A DNA stretch of 64,000 nucleotides from Cryptococcus deneoformans JEC21. Taxonomy: Eukaryota; Basidiomycota; Tremellomycetes; Tremellales; Cryptococcaceae. Position 1 is the first letter of the stretch. Each line of letters begins with the position of its first letter. The translations under genes and the position numbers were made by a program. Below are positions 20,607 to 31,429 of this stretch, piece by piece. Below the pieces are notes generated by a model. It saw only the letters and a program-made list of their open reading frames with translations, was not told where the DNA came from and ran no database searches. Location: positions 680,001-744,000 of the forward strand of contig NC_006694.1 in the NCBI RefSeq assembly GCF_000091045.1, read 5' to 3'.

Positions 20607-23433
20607 ATGTCCCTCCGCTCATTGTCAGAGCGAACGAGGGACGCAGTCCTGGCTCTCCTCGGCCAGCAGATACGCCCGCCAGATACAGACCAACAATGGA
20701 CCCACCTGCTGCAGCCCACCAGCCAGACCAACAGGAGCATCATCTTGTGGCTCCTCGTCTTTGTCTTTTTGCTAATTGGGGGTGAGTACACCGTGTCGTG
20801 GAGCGATGGGCATCACTGATTTTGCGAAAGCGGTCGTTACAAATCCCTCTGAAACATGCTTTCGATCACACCTTACCGAATTATCCTTTCGGAGTGCAAT
20901 GGCAGACTTTCGGCGTTCAGAAGACGAAGCGAATGATGAGCATGGAAACAAGCAGGGTTCTCTTCCGGTTACCGGGGCAGATACACCTACCCTCCAGCCC
21001 ATATCGCCGTTACGTTTCGCCAACCGCGTCGCTATTTCATTGAGGACTCCAACACTATACTACCGGTCATTTTTCTTGCTTTCAATAGCAATAACTCCGC
21101 CACTTCAATCACCTGCTTACCTCTCTGATAGTCGGCAAACGAAAAAGAATGCCAGTATAAAGGAGAGACATTTGTTATGGGTAGGCACTTGGGGCAGCTG
21201 GAGCGAGGTCATGTTGATACCGTTGTATTTGGAGTGGGTGTGGAGAGTAGTGACACGGGGAGCAAAAGAGAAGAGCAGGAAGAGGGCATCAGTGGATAAG
21301 CCTGGTGTATTTGAGATTCGTTCGGTAGCCCTCAAGGAGGAACCTGTTACTCCCAATCGTAAGCGTTCCCCCTTTGTTTCCGCGTCACAAAGCTGACTGA
21401 TGTCTCCAGCCAAAGCGTCTCTTTCCCCCGCCACCGCCAAGCACCTTCGCAGATCCGACTCGTCTACAAACATACCGGATGTACTCCCCCTTCACTCTCG
21501 CCCACCTTCACCAACTTCTCGTCCCCCGTCTATAGTCAACCTTGTACCCCCGTCATCTCCTGCCCCCGAAATTGCGTCGCCCCTCATCAACTCTTTGAAA
21601 GCCGAACTTGCCGCCGCCCAGAATGTCGTGCAAGAATTACAAAACCAGCTCTCGACGCACGATCAATCTGTCCACGAAGCGCATGCTCATTTGCAGTCCA
21701 CTCTTGACGACTTGCGTAATCGCCGCAAGGAGGACGATGCCGAGAGGCAAGAACTCAAGGCGCGGACAAAGAACCTCGAAGAGCAGAAACGTCAGGCAGA
21801 GAGTGCACGGCGCGAAGCGGAAAAGAAGTTGCGGGCAGTTGAGATCATGAGGGATGGGCTGGAGAACAAAATCAAGGGTGCAGAAGGGTCAGTCAAGGGT
21901 ACGCGGGAACAAATAGGAGGTAGTCAACAGAGTGTAAAAGTATTACAACAGGAAGGGGATCGACATGCTGTGGGAGCGAGACAAGAAGTGGAGCGGAAAC
22001 AACAAGAGTTGAGGAATGTGGAGGCAGCGATTGGAATGGTGGAAGCAAAGAATGAAGAGCTGGAAAGCAGAGTCAAGGAAGCGGAGGAAAAGTTGAAGGG
22101 TGTGATTGAAGCAGGCGAGGCGGCGCGAAAAATTGGCCCAGAAGAAGAAATGATGATGATGGCGGCGGCTTACGAGGTTGCGGCGCAAGAAGGCTACTTG
22201 CATGGCTACCAACATGCTCATGGTGGCAACAGTCATTGGGCCACGCAGGCAGCTGCATATATGGCGGAAGCTGGTATGCCCCATCTCGGCTACGACTACA
22301 CCGCTCGTCCAACCTCGCACATTTCTACTACTGGTTTCGGTCATCTCTCCAAGGGTACTTTTGCGTCATCTTCGTCTAGGGACTTGAAAGAACTCAGGTA
22401 TACAGACGTGTCTGGCTTTGAAGACTTTGGGCCTGGGAGTGCTAGCGTGAGCAGGAGGGTGAGTGGAGTGGATGCGGGCAAGAAGCAGGAGAGCACGGCG
22501 AGTGATAGTGAATCGGATGTCTATGGGCATGATCCAGGATCACCGAATGGCGGAATCTCCTCGTCTTTCAGCGCCAATCTCCTTCCTCAAGGTCTCTTCT
22601 CTTCACTCGAAGGCGAGACACCGTATGTTGGAGCTGGTGACGAGTCCTCGACGTTTGATGATCCTCTCAAGCTTGATTTGGGAGAACAAGACGTGCACGC
22701 GGACAACTTTTCCAATTCCTCTGCTTCATCTCCTGAACAACCTGCTCTCTCTCATCACTCATCATTCTCCAACCCTACTACAGCCCATGTTGAACCTATC
22801 AAACGACCCAGTGGCAGTGCAAGCCACTCTCTTCTTCCTTATCCATCGTCGACTTCTCCTTCTTTGGGACCCAATGGTCTTGCTCCGCCGGCGCATAGTA
22901 CGACTCCGCCTCTGATACCTGGTCTCCCAACTTTGCCCGGCTCGCGCCGTTGGTTTAGTGGTACCCTATCCAACGACAGTCTGCCCAACAAGTCTACATC
23001 TTCCTTTTCAACCTCTGGCTTTCCTTCTGGTGTAACCAAACTGGGTTATCAGCACCCTACGACAACGACATCCAACGACTCTCTCCATATGGGCATTGGT
23101 AATTCGGGCGCGGGAGGGTATGAGAGCCCTTTTGCACCTACAGAGGGGGAGAAGAAGGCGTTGGCGATGGCGCAAGGGAAATGGGGTGGGCTGAGTAAGC
23201 GTTGGACAGGTGGTGGGGAAGGATGGCCCAGTGGACTGGGATGGGGCAGGAGGGATGTGGGGATGGTGGAGGGAAGGGCGAGCTCGGAAGGACATCGGAT
23301 AGAGATTAGTCAGGTGGTGGGGCAGAGCCAAGGGGAGATGAGGCAAGGCGAGGAGGGTGATAAGCCGGGGCTCAAGTCCAAGTTTTCGTTTCTTCGCAAG
23401 AGCCAGAATCAGCTTTCCGAGTCTCGTTCCTAA
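20607..23433 (+). CDS. Membrane protein with long coiled coil and disordered tail, unknown
   Basis: Three exons (20607-20781, 20831-21358, 21410-23433) give 908 aa. A hydrophobic helix lies at about 42-58 (SIILWLLVFVFLLIG), split from the rest by the first intron; weaker hydrophobic segments follow at about 132-150 and 172-198 (HLLWVGTWGSWSEVML). After a Ser/Pro-rich linker there is a coiled coil of some 190 residues (about 280-470; LKAELAAAQNVVQELQNQL and on), then a long Ser/Gly-rich region with repeated STP/SSFS stretches ending in a basic tail KSKFSFLRKSQNQL. I do not know the family. It could tether an organelle membrane to a cytosolic scaffold. It is divergent from NDUFB3. Confidence 0.7.
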
Positions 23434-23690
23434 AGCCTAGTCTTTTGTTCACTGGGGTTTTTTTGGTTGGATAAAGCGGGTCACGCGAGGAGTAAGGGTA
23501 AAAGTTCATTGAGGGAATTAGGACCACGTCTCGTAATACTAGCTTGGGGAATGTCAAAGTCATGCTTTTCAATTACATGTTTCGTCCGTTTCCACTATTG
23601 ATGCGTCTATATATATAATGACTAGAGCTACATCTTTGAGGTGAATATCTCCACAAGTCTATGCGCGGCCGCACAAAGTTTGCAACGTGT

Positions 23691-24588
23691 CTATACAGAT
23701 TTCTCCTTTGCAGCTTTTTCCAAATTCATCCAGTACCTCAACTGCACTGCCAACAGCTTGGCTTCAGCCAGGTCTGGAGGTGTACCGGAAAATGCTTGTT
23801 CGAGGGACCCAATTATCCCTTTCACGTGCTCTATATATATATAACCAAAACGCAATTAGTTTTGGTATTACATCTAGCGATAGCAATGAATTATGAAGAA
23901 ACTGGGGGAAGCGTACCCTTGTTGGCTTGCCGTATCCGATCGATTTCTTCAGGTGTCTGGGCGTCTTCGAGTTCTTCTCTCGCCTCGAGGATCTCGGCAA
24001 GGAGCATAGGATCGTCAATCTTGTCTGTTTCTTCGGTCCCTTGCGCATTCACCGATAACTATGTGCCTGTGGTTAAATTTTTGCTTTGTTTGGAAGAAAA
24101 AAGAGAGGGGGACGAACAATATACTCTGCCCTCCTCAAATCATCTCCCAAAACAGCATACGCCTCATTCACCCTTCCGCTCAATTCCCTCGCAAGGTCTA
24201 CCACGCCGTCTCCCCTCGTGCTGTACTTGTCTGGATGTAATTCACGTTGGCGGCGTACCCAATTTGAACGCAGATCGGCTTTATCGACGGTATATCCGTT
24301 GCAGGGTAAATGGGCCAGTTCTTGTGGGATATCGAATGGACCGGCTGGTGATCCCGAGCTGGAGATGGGGGCGGAGAGGTAGAGCATAGAGTGGTGGGAA
24401 AGGTTTGAAGGCAGAGGGAGAATGGAGGAACATGAAGGGCATGGGGATAGAGGGAGGGGGACGGGGCGGGAACAGGAGGGACAGGTGCGTGTAGGTGCTT
24501 GCGGGGCAGAGTGGGCGAAACGAGTGGCGGCGAGTCGTGGGAGAGAGAAGGGGCGGAGAAACGGACGTGGCTGTACTCTGAGAACCAT
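23691..24588 (-). CDS. JAC1: Jac1/HscB, J-protein co-chaperone of Fe-S cluster assembly
   Basis: Three exons (24118-24588, 23917-24058, 23691-23830) give 250 aa. A basic, Arg-rich presequence ([14 protein letters not shown]) targets mitochondria. Two CxxC pairs follow (CPSC and CPSC, residues about 36-55), then the J domain with RELHPDKYS (HPD motif) and [10 protein letters not shown], and a C-terminal helical domain ([31 protein letters not shown]) that binds the scaffold Isu1. It stimulates the Hsp70 partner to release Fe-S clusters from Isu1. The tetracysteine motif resembles animal HSCB rather than S. cerevisiae Jac1, which lacks it. Intron 2 (86 nt) ends in a TA-rich tract. Confidence 0.9.
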
Positions 24589-24905
24589 TGTGGGTGTGGA
24601 TAGTATAGATGGAAATGAAAAGGATAATTGATAATTTACAAGAAATCCAACACAATCTCGGCGGTCGGCCGAGCAATGACGTCGCGTTTGTCGGGTAAAA
24701 ATAATTACAACGACAAAAACACGAAATCGTCGCAACTTTTTTCGTATGGTGTATCGCGTCTAGAGAGAAAATGCATGCAAAGAGAGGTGATTATACAAGC
24801 AAGGCCCGGGTTCATTCATCTACACCATAAATCCGAATTCTGAATCTGTCCTGGCTACAAGCTTGCTTTCGTTGACTTAGTCGGGAGAGGGGGGGGGGGA
24901 TGGTT

Positions 24906-25824
24906 CTAGGCGGTGGCGACAGCGGGGGCGACGGGCGGGGGTGCTTGTTCGGGTACTAAAGATTAATGTTAGTGGTGGATCGAGGTGGGGAGATGCCGAG
25001 GGTTTGGGGAGAATGGGAATATTCTTACATTGCATTTGAGGGATGGGCTGGGCCATCATCCTATTCGCGACGACACCGACACCTGTATAACCAAATGAGT
25101 ATTTTCCCACATTTATTTTTTATTTATAAATACCTTCAAACACTCCCAGAAGAATGGCACAACCGACTGCTGATCCGAACGCAGACTTGGGACCGGCTAC
25201 ATGCTGGTCAGCATAAACTCTTCACCAACCGATCGTCCGATCCTATCCCCTATCCCAAACATCCCCACTCGTCTCAAGGCAGCACACATAAAGGGACTCA
25301 CACCTAAGTGCCAAACTGCCACCTGTCAAGAAACCAGAGATGATGGCGTTCCATGGATCCTCCTTTTGCCTATACCCCTTGACCGCACAGTCAAAAGTTG
25401 AGAAAAGACCACCCCAAACGCCAAAGTTACCACCGAGCACGGGCGCACGGGCTTTGATAGCAGAGAGGGATCCGACGAGACGCTCGCCCTGTGTGTGTGT
25501 AAGGTAGGCGAGTGATCAAGTGATCATCAGTTGGGATAACGGCGAACAGTTGGGATAAAGGCGAAACCATGGTCAGAAAAACGTTTCTCGACGGCGTTGT
25601 TTCAAAATGAAAAAACATACTCTGGGGCTATTTCTCGCACCCTTGATACCGTGCCAGATACCACCGCCAATCGCACCCATCGAGAACGCACCGCCGAAAT
25701 CGTTCAAGATGACATACGGGCTGTCACCGACGTTAGCTCCCGTCAAGTTATTCGCGGATTTCCTCCCGTGGGGTTTGGGCGGGGGGACGTACCAGGGGTC
25801 TCGTCCGTGATCAGCAGCAGACAT
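24906..25824 (-). CDS. TIM17: Tim17, core subunit of the TIM23 translocase
   Basis: Five exons (25621-25824, 25302-25488, 25134-25196, 25029-25082, 24906-24955) give 185 aa. After an unusual 35-residue hydrophilic head ([17 protein letters not shown]) come the family motifs: [71 protein letters not shown], four membrane helices in all, then a Pro/Ala tail. Tim17 forms the lateral path for presequence proteins in the inner membrane with Tim23 and Tim44. Most Tim17 proteins start almost directly at DPCP, so the head is longer here, more like Tim23-family relatives; identity as Tim17 rather than Tim22/23 rests on GGSLALR and the DPWNAI segment. A G-run (about 24889-24898) lies just after the stop. 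Confidence 0.85.
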
Positions 25825-26214
25825 GATGTATTGTTAGATAAAAAAGGCCCGGGGGATGTTTCTGGTCAAAAGTCGGTTTTTGAAATCGATTTTTTTTCTC
25901 CTTGTTCGAGTGTCGTCGATTCACAGCTGTGGGGTAGCGTGTCTCAGTGGATATGCGTTGGTGTCGAGGGGTGGATTTGAAGGGAGATGGATTTGTTATG
26001 ACAAGAGTAATGATGACTTTTTGGGTCTTGCGGGTGGAAACAAGGTGGAAAGAGAAAATGGGTCAAAAGGGGCGGGTGGAATAAAAAAAAAAGTGGTTTT
26101 ATTTTTTATTTTTTATTTTTCCTCTTATCCTCTGTACGTATATACAATTCCACATACCACCGTTCCCTCTTCCACTATTCCCCCCGCTCCTGAATCGGAG
26201 GGAATTAATACGCC

Positions 26215-26928
26215 ATGGCCGAATCATCCAATATCATCTTTGACGACAGGTTCACCGTCGATGTGGGTCTTTTTTTTTATTGGTTACACATTTCAACTGA
26301 ACATTTCGTTTTTCCCAGACTGTAGACAAGGACGGCAAGAAATTTGACCGAGGTGATTAATCCATATTCAGATATATTTCGCGCGCGCAAGGCGACTGAT
26401 AAAAGATGGCAAAGTGTCCCGGATAACCGCGACGTCGCATTCGCTTTCCATGTCCCTCACGCTCGACATTGCCAACGAACTCTACCCACTCGAACAGTCT
26501 GAAACGTTTACGCTCACACTCGCGCGGTCGCTGGTCCCGTCGGAGCTGGAAACGTTGGATAGTCGTGCGGATGGGGACGAAGGCGAGGAGGGGAGCGAAG
26601 TGCGGAGGGTGAAGCGAGAGTTGTGGAGGAGTCATGAGCAAGGGTTGGCGGAAGATTATGATTATGTCATGTATGGCAAGGTGGGTAAAGGTTTTGGGTG
26701 GGAGAATGGAAATTGATGGGGACGGTGTAGATTTACAAGTTTGACGATTCGGCGCAAGGGGAGGCTCAGACGTGAGTGTTGAAGGCGTCTCAATGGCACT
26801 CGCTGATCAAAGGCGGTAGCACGGCATACTTTTCTTTCGGTGGACTGCTCATGGCTCTCCGTGGATCCTATCGACATCTTGCGGGGGTTGTTGTTGGAGA
26901 AAACGTGTATTTGCTCATGCGCAAGTAA
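26215..26928 (+). CDS. RPB8: Rpb8 (ABC14.5), shared RNA polymerase I/II/III subunit
   Basis: Five exons (26215-26262, 26319-26352, 26415-26680, 26731-26771, 26820-26928) give 165 aa. NIIFDDRFTV, KKFDRVSRI, LTLDIANELYPL, DYDYVMYGKIYKFDD, AYFSFGGLLMALRGSYRHLA and VGENVYLLMRK are all conserved Rpb8 blocks, and the protein ends in the expected C-terminal strand. It has two OB-like halves in the assembled polymerases. An acidic insertion (DGDEGEEGSEVRR) sits in the usual variable loop. Exons 2 and 4 are only 34 and 41 nt. It runs head to head with TIM17 (390 bp) and tail to tail with BIG1 (82 bp). Confidence 0.95.
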
Positions 26929-27010
26929 TGAAGCGTTAGACATGAAAGATATTATTTGGGATGTATTTATAGTCTACAAAGAGCAACACGACTGCATCCA
27001 CAAACGCAGC

Positions 27011-27858
27011 CTACTGATCCTTTCTCTCCTTGCCGACAACTAATCCCTTGCCAATCTCCATCATCCTTGGAGGCACTTGAATGCTGGCGAGCGCACTGAC
27101 ACCAAACGCCGCAAGCGGGATAAAGATACCAAAGGTGACGAGTAACGCGGTGATGATTGGGGTGGTCAGGATCTGGACGCGGTCGAACAGGGGCCCGTCG
27201 GCGGGGACGGTAGCGTTGTGTTTGGGAGGGGAAGCGGTCGGGCGGGTGGTGAGAGACGAGTGGGTGGGGAACGGGCGTTCTTCCTGTCGCTTGTGCGGCC
27301 TGGAGCCGGAAGGCGAGCCGGTGATGAGGAGGATGGAGGAGGGCGGGAGCGGTGGGATCGCTACGGACGGTTCGTGTCAGCCCACGTCTCTTGCCACGCA
27401 CCACGCACGTTCTCCATTCGCGACGCTGAGCCTGACGAGACGCTTCCCACCGACCGCCGCGTCCACCGCGTCGTCTACCACGGCGCCGCACGTGCGCGCC
27501 CATGCCTCGAGGCTGTCGTCGAGCGCGCGTCTATCCGGCCGGCTGAGATAGGGGATGTGGACGTGGGCGTCGGGCGGGATGGCATAGTCGGCGGTGCACG
27601 AGCTGTGGAGCTGCACGGGGTCAGCACATTCTGTTTGGCAGAGGAGAGACGCACGTCGTCGACATGGACGGCGACCGCAGAGTGCCAGTCACAGCCGAGG
27701 GTGTGCAGCTGGGAATAGACGGCGGCGGCGTCTGCGAGGGGGGGCGCGAGGGGCGCGTGGGGCGCGTGGGGGAGCCATATGAGGAGGGGGGAGGTGTCGC
27801 GGAAGGCGGCGGCGGGGAGGGCGAGGGCGAGCAGCGCGAGGGGGCGGGGGGGGCGCAT
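27011..27858 (-). CDS. BIG1: Big1-type ER protein (V-ATPase assembly / beta-1,6-glucan)
   Basis: Three exons (27655-27858, 27409-27610, 27011-27360) give 251 aa. A signal peptide (MRPPRPLALLALALPAAA) is followed by the FRDTSPLLIWLPH start, a lumenal domain with two cysteines in the middle (SSCTADYA, ARTCGAV), then the C-terminal block LFDRVQILTTPIITALLVTF, a single membrane helix, and ALASIQVPPRM, which I recognise as the conserved end of fungal Big1. In yeast Big1 loss reduces beta-1,6-glucan and the family is related to V-ATPase accessory subunit Voa1/Ac45. Base composition is much richer in G+C than neighbours. Confidence is set by the C-terminal block; the lumenal part is divergent. Confidence 0.7.
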
Positions 27859-27881
27859 GGTGTGTGGCTGTGACAGTGAGG

Positions 27882-27957
27882 ATACGCTCCGTCGAATGAC
27901 CCCCCCCCCCCGGCGTGCCTATACGCTCCCTCGAATGACCCCCCGTGCCTATCTGCC
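27882..27957. repeat. Tandem duplication with C-run in a divergent promoter
   Basis: Two adjacent copies of ATACGCTCC(G/C)TCGAATGA followed by a C-run and CGTGCCT: first at about 27882-27919, second at about 27921-27952. The first copy has a run of about 13 C, the second 6. It lies between the BIG1 start (27858) and the PWWP gene start (28053). Confidence 0.85.
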
Positions 27958-28052
27958 AAACGCCGACAATTGCCGTCGAGGCGGCGCAACGACGCTAGCC
28001 GCCTTCTCGCGCGCTATCTACCATCCACCGCCCCACCGCCCCCCCACCGACC

Positions 28053-29751
28053 ATGTCTTCCTCCCCCGCCCGCGACGACAAGCCCGCCCCCGCAAAGAAG
28101 CCCGCGCCCAGGCCCAGGGCCGCCGCCGCCAAGCCCCCCGCAGACCACAAGTTTGACATCGGCGACATCGTCCTCGCCCGTCTCCGGGGATACCCTCCCT
28201 GGCGTGAGTACCGCCCGCTGCGCGCTGTGCCGAGTGCTGACCGTGTCGCGTAGCTGCCCGGGTGCGTTTGGGTGCCGCCGCGTCGAGACCTGCAGCTGAC
28301 ACCGCGATAGATTGCCAACCCCGAGACCCTGCCGCGCAACGTCCTCAAGACACGGCCTGGGAAGAACCCGAACCTGTACTGCTGCCAGTTCTTCCCCGCC
28401 GGCGACTTGTACGTCCCGCGCCTTTTCACGCGACGCTGACCGCTCACGCGCCCGCGCAGCTCCTGGCTCCAGAACAAGGACATCAAGGCCCTTTCCGCGT
28501 CCGACATCTCCTCCTTCCTCGCCCAGCCACACCGTAAATCGTCCGGCGGCCTCCGCGAAGCCTACCAGACCGCACAGGACCCCACGGAATGGGATGCCCA
28601 GCAGGAAGAGATCCACAAGCAGCAGGAAGAGGCCGAGGCGAACGTGGACGAGCTCGAGGATGAGGACGAGGCCGAGGTTGTCGTAAAGGCTGGAAAGAGA
28701 AAGCGGGAAGAGCCCAAGAGGAAAAAGGCCGCCAAGAAGGAGGAAGAGCCAAAGCCGAAAAAGGCCAAGGCGGTGTCCAAGGCGGTGTCCAAGGCGGGAG
28801 ATAAAAAGGCAGTTTCCAAGACCGAGGTCGATGAAGGTGTGTGCGTTTTTCCTTGGGATTGCATTGTTAAATGACGAGTTGCCAGACCCTCTGGCGAGCG
28901 ACCCAGAGTGTGTAAAGGTGAAGGACTGGAGACACAAGCTGCAAAAGGCGTTTTTGGGAGAGTCTATGCCTGCCGAACCTGCAAGTTTGGGATTTGTGGA
29001 GGAAGAGGAGACAGATCTGACGGTCAGCGTAGGAAATGTCCCACTGGAACGAAGTGTTTGAGTCTATCGAGTCTTACGACTCGATGACAATAGAAGCGCT
29101 TCAGTACTCCAAGATTGGCAAGGGTGCGTCGTCCCCCATCTGGCGTGGCGGGGCATTGACGGTGTTTATTAGTCATGAAGAAGATTATGGGCCTCACCAC
29201 TATTCCCCTGAACGACAAGTATGATTTCACCAGGCGTGCTGGAAAGCTTATGCACCAGGTATGTGCTCTTTTGCGTTTCGCGATGGATGGCTGACAACCC
29301 TCCAAAAAAGTGGCAAGAATTCATCGATGCTGCTAACCGAGGACGTGTGACCAACGGTCAAAAAAAGTCTGCTCGCCCCCCCTCCGCCCCCTCCGCCGCC
29401 GCCACCGCCGCTGAAGAAGAGACGCCCGCCAAGGAGGACAAGCCTGCTGACGAGACGCCCGCCGAGGAGAAAAAGGAAGAGTCTGCCGAGCCGGTGGCGG
29501 AGAAGAAGGAAGAGTCTGCCGAGCCGGTGACGGAAAAGAAGGAAGAGTCGGCCGAGCTCGTGACGGAGGGGAAAATGGAGCTCGACGAAAAGGAAAAAGA
29601 GGCTGCTGCTGAAGAGCCCGCCGCGGCTGAAAAGACGGAAGAGGTGGGGGCGGGGGCGGGGGAAGAGGCAGAGGCGGCAGAAGCTCCCGAACCTGAAGCC
29701 GCCGAGAAACCAGAGGCCAACGGCGAGGACAAGATGCAAGTCGACGCATAA
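28053..29751 (+). CDS. PWWP-domain chromatin protein with a LEDGF/TFIIS-N-like domain
   Basis: Eight exons (28053-28203, 28254-28261, 28311-28408, 28460-28836, 28886-28980, 29033-29123, 29173-29258, 29311-29751) give 448 aa. The PWWP domain is FDIGDIVLARLRGYPPWPARI and on to FSWLQNKDIKALS (residues about 35-110). A Lys/Glu-rich coiled region with NLS-like KRKREEPKRKKAAKK follows. Then a helical domain (DWRHKLQKAFLG, EVFESIESYDSMTIEALQYSKIGK, IMGLTTIPLNDKY, RAGKLMHQWQEFI) resembles the LEDGF integrase-binding/TFIIS N-terminal fold. The tail has repeats of KEESAEPV. PWWP domains read methylated H3K36; I infer a chromatin adaptor. Exon 2 is an 8-nt microexon that completes the PWPAR motif, and intron 5 (28981-29032) is GC-AG. 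Confidence 0.85.
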
Positions 29752-31429
29752 AACGCATGGAAATCTTTTCATTTGGGGAGAATATTTCTTATCATCATCG
29801 GGACGAATATCATTTTTTTTTTAGCAAGACAAAAACAGTCAAAACCGCAAGTGGCAAGGAATAAAGAGGTTGAGATTCAAAAGTTTTTTTTTTTTTTTTG
29901 TAATTCCTCGGATCGGCCTAGCGCACGATTAGGATTTGGGACCAGTAGTCGTATTCTGGGAATACCCTGTCGTTTTTGTTTTTATTCTATTCCCTCTTTT
30001 CTTCACACCTCGATCTGTTCGATCTTGCTGGTCTTTTTATTCTTTTTTTTATTCTTTTTTTAATCTTTTACTCTTATTTGAGAAATTGAGAGAGCAAACC
30101 TTGCCACGACTGTTTACCGTTCTTGTCCTATAAAAAAAAAGATGGTCGTGAAGAATTAATAAAGAATGTCACAAATAGTACTTTGTCGTGCGCGAGTAAC
30201 AATCAGTGACCGTGTTATTGGGCACTAGACGCTGTGTTCCTGCATACCCCCTTCAGCTTGATTTCCCTCGGAAGGCGAGTGACTGTTTGCAAATAGAAAC
30301 TAGGAATATTGCTAGGCAACGAAAGCTGAGGGTAAGACATGTGTTGCAACGGTCTTTATTGCGTGGCTCCTTGGGTGCTGGATCAGCGGTATATGATTTA
30401 TTGTCGTTGTTCTTTTTTTCTTATTGCTTGCAGCTTCTTGCCATGCAGTCGGTATGTAACGAGCGTCGATGACAGTTGAAAAAAGAAAAGAACTAACAAT
30501 TACGAGATGAAAAAAAAAGAATTAGATGGAGCTTACTAGACTGATAAATGCTAGAGTGGTGACGCTCTTTTTAATTTACGCGTGACGTATTCTGGCAGTG
30601 AATGGAAGGGATGGCGGCGAAAGTGGTCCTGCGCTATGCATGGGTGGGGTGGACAAATGAGCCACTGACGCTGCTGGGACGGGCATGCACAGCAGAGCAG
30701 CAGCATAATATAATACTTGACTAGAATAAAATAAAAAGAAACAAGGCCGCATCGCATGCTGCGTTTTCCCAAAGCGCACTCTGTCCAAGATCCACATATA
30801 TCCCTGAAAAACCTTGACACAGAGCCAAATCGCTTCCAAACCATTTTCCCATCTCTTTGCTTTTCACAATTATAACATTCCTCTGTAAACTGTAGCATAG
30901 CCTCTGTACCACTTAGAGAATCCATAGACCTAGCTTTCTTTTATCGCTAGCAACACACGCACGACACCGACTGAGAGAAAATCACGGGGAGCGATAACCT
31001 TCGGCCGGTCCACCGCTCGTTACGCTTTTCTTCGGCCAAGACGTGTCGTCGCCTGTCCACACAGATCGACAAGCATAATTTAAAAAAAATCAACAAGGAA
31101 GATCATCGAATCCACCTACCATTTCGATACAAAAGGCAATACCGCTGCAACGTGTGCCAGCTGGGAACGAGGTGTAGGCGAGCGCATTTTGTCTTTTTGT
31201 GCACGAAACATTTTGGTGAATCGGCATATCACCTGAGATTGAGGTGTTCAAGCGGCGGTCATGTACGTACTCTTCTCAGTTCACTCGGCATCGAAATCCT
31301 ATCCAGCCGCTTACTTCTTTATCATATCTCCAGCTATAACACCTGCATAAACCCGCTGCAGAGACCAGAGACACCCGCGACTGCTCTTTCCCGCCACCTC
31401 TGCCCCCCCCCCCCCCCACAACACCCACC
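29752..31429. other. Longest gene-free stretch (1.7 kb) with homopolymer T tracts
   Basis: I find no credible gene. There are T- or A-runs at 29812-29822, 29884-29899, 30030-30062 and 30128-30139, which suggest the PWWP 3' UTR plus the distal promoter of the FLC gene. The minus-strand frame at 30551-30925 has no recognisable features. Confidence 0.45.
31403..31417. repeat. C15 homopolymer 12 bases before the FLC start codon
   Basis: A run of about 15 C lies directly in the FLC leader (31403-31417), followed by ACAACACCCACC and the ATG. Its length is likely variable and could affect initiation. Confidence 0.85.

Noticed and set aside
28014..28937. 307-codon minus-strand frame opposite the PWWP gene
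   Set aside because: It is an antisense shadow made stop-poor by high GC; its protein is Gly/Leu/Arg-rich with no domain, while the plus strand shows conserved PWWP exons.
30462..30550. Possible C/D-box snoRNA (CGATGA ... CTGA)
   Set aside because: Box C has a mismatch and no terminal stem could be found; chance match in an AT-rich spacer.
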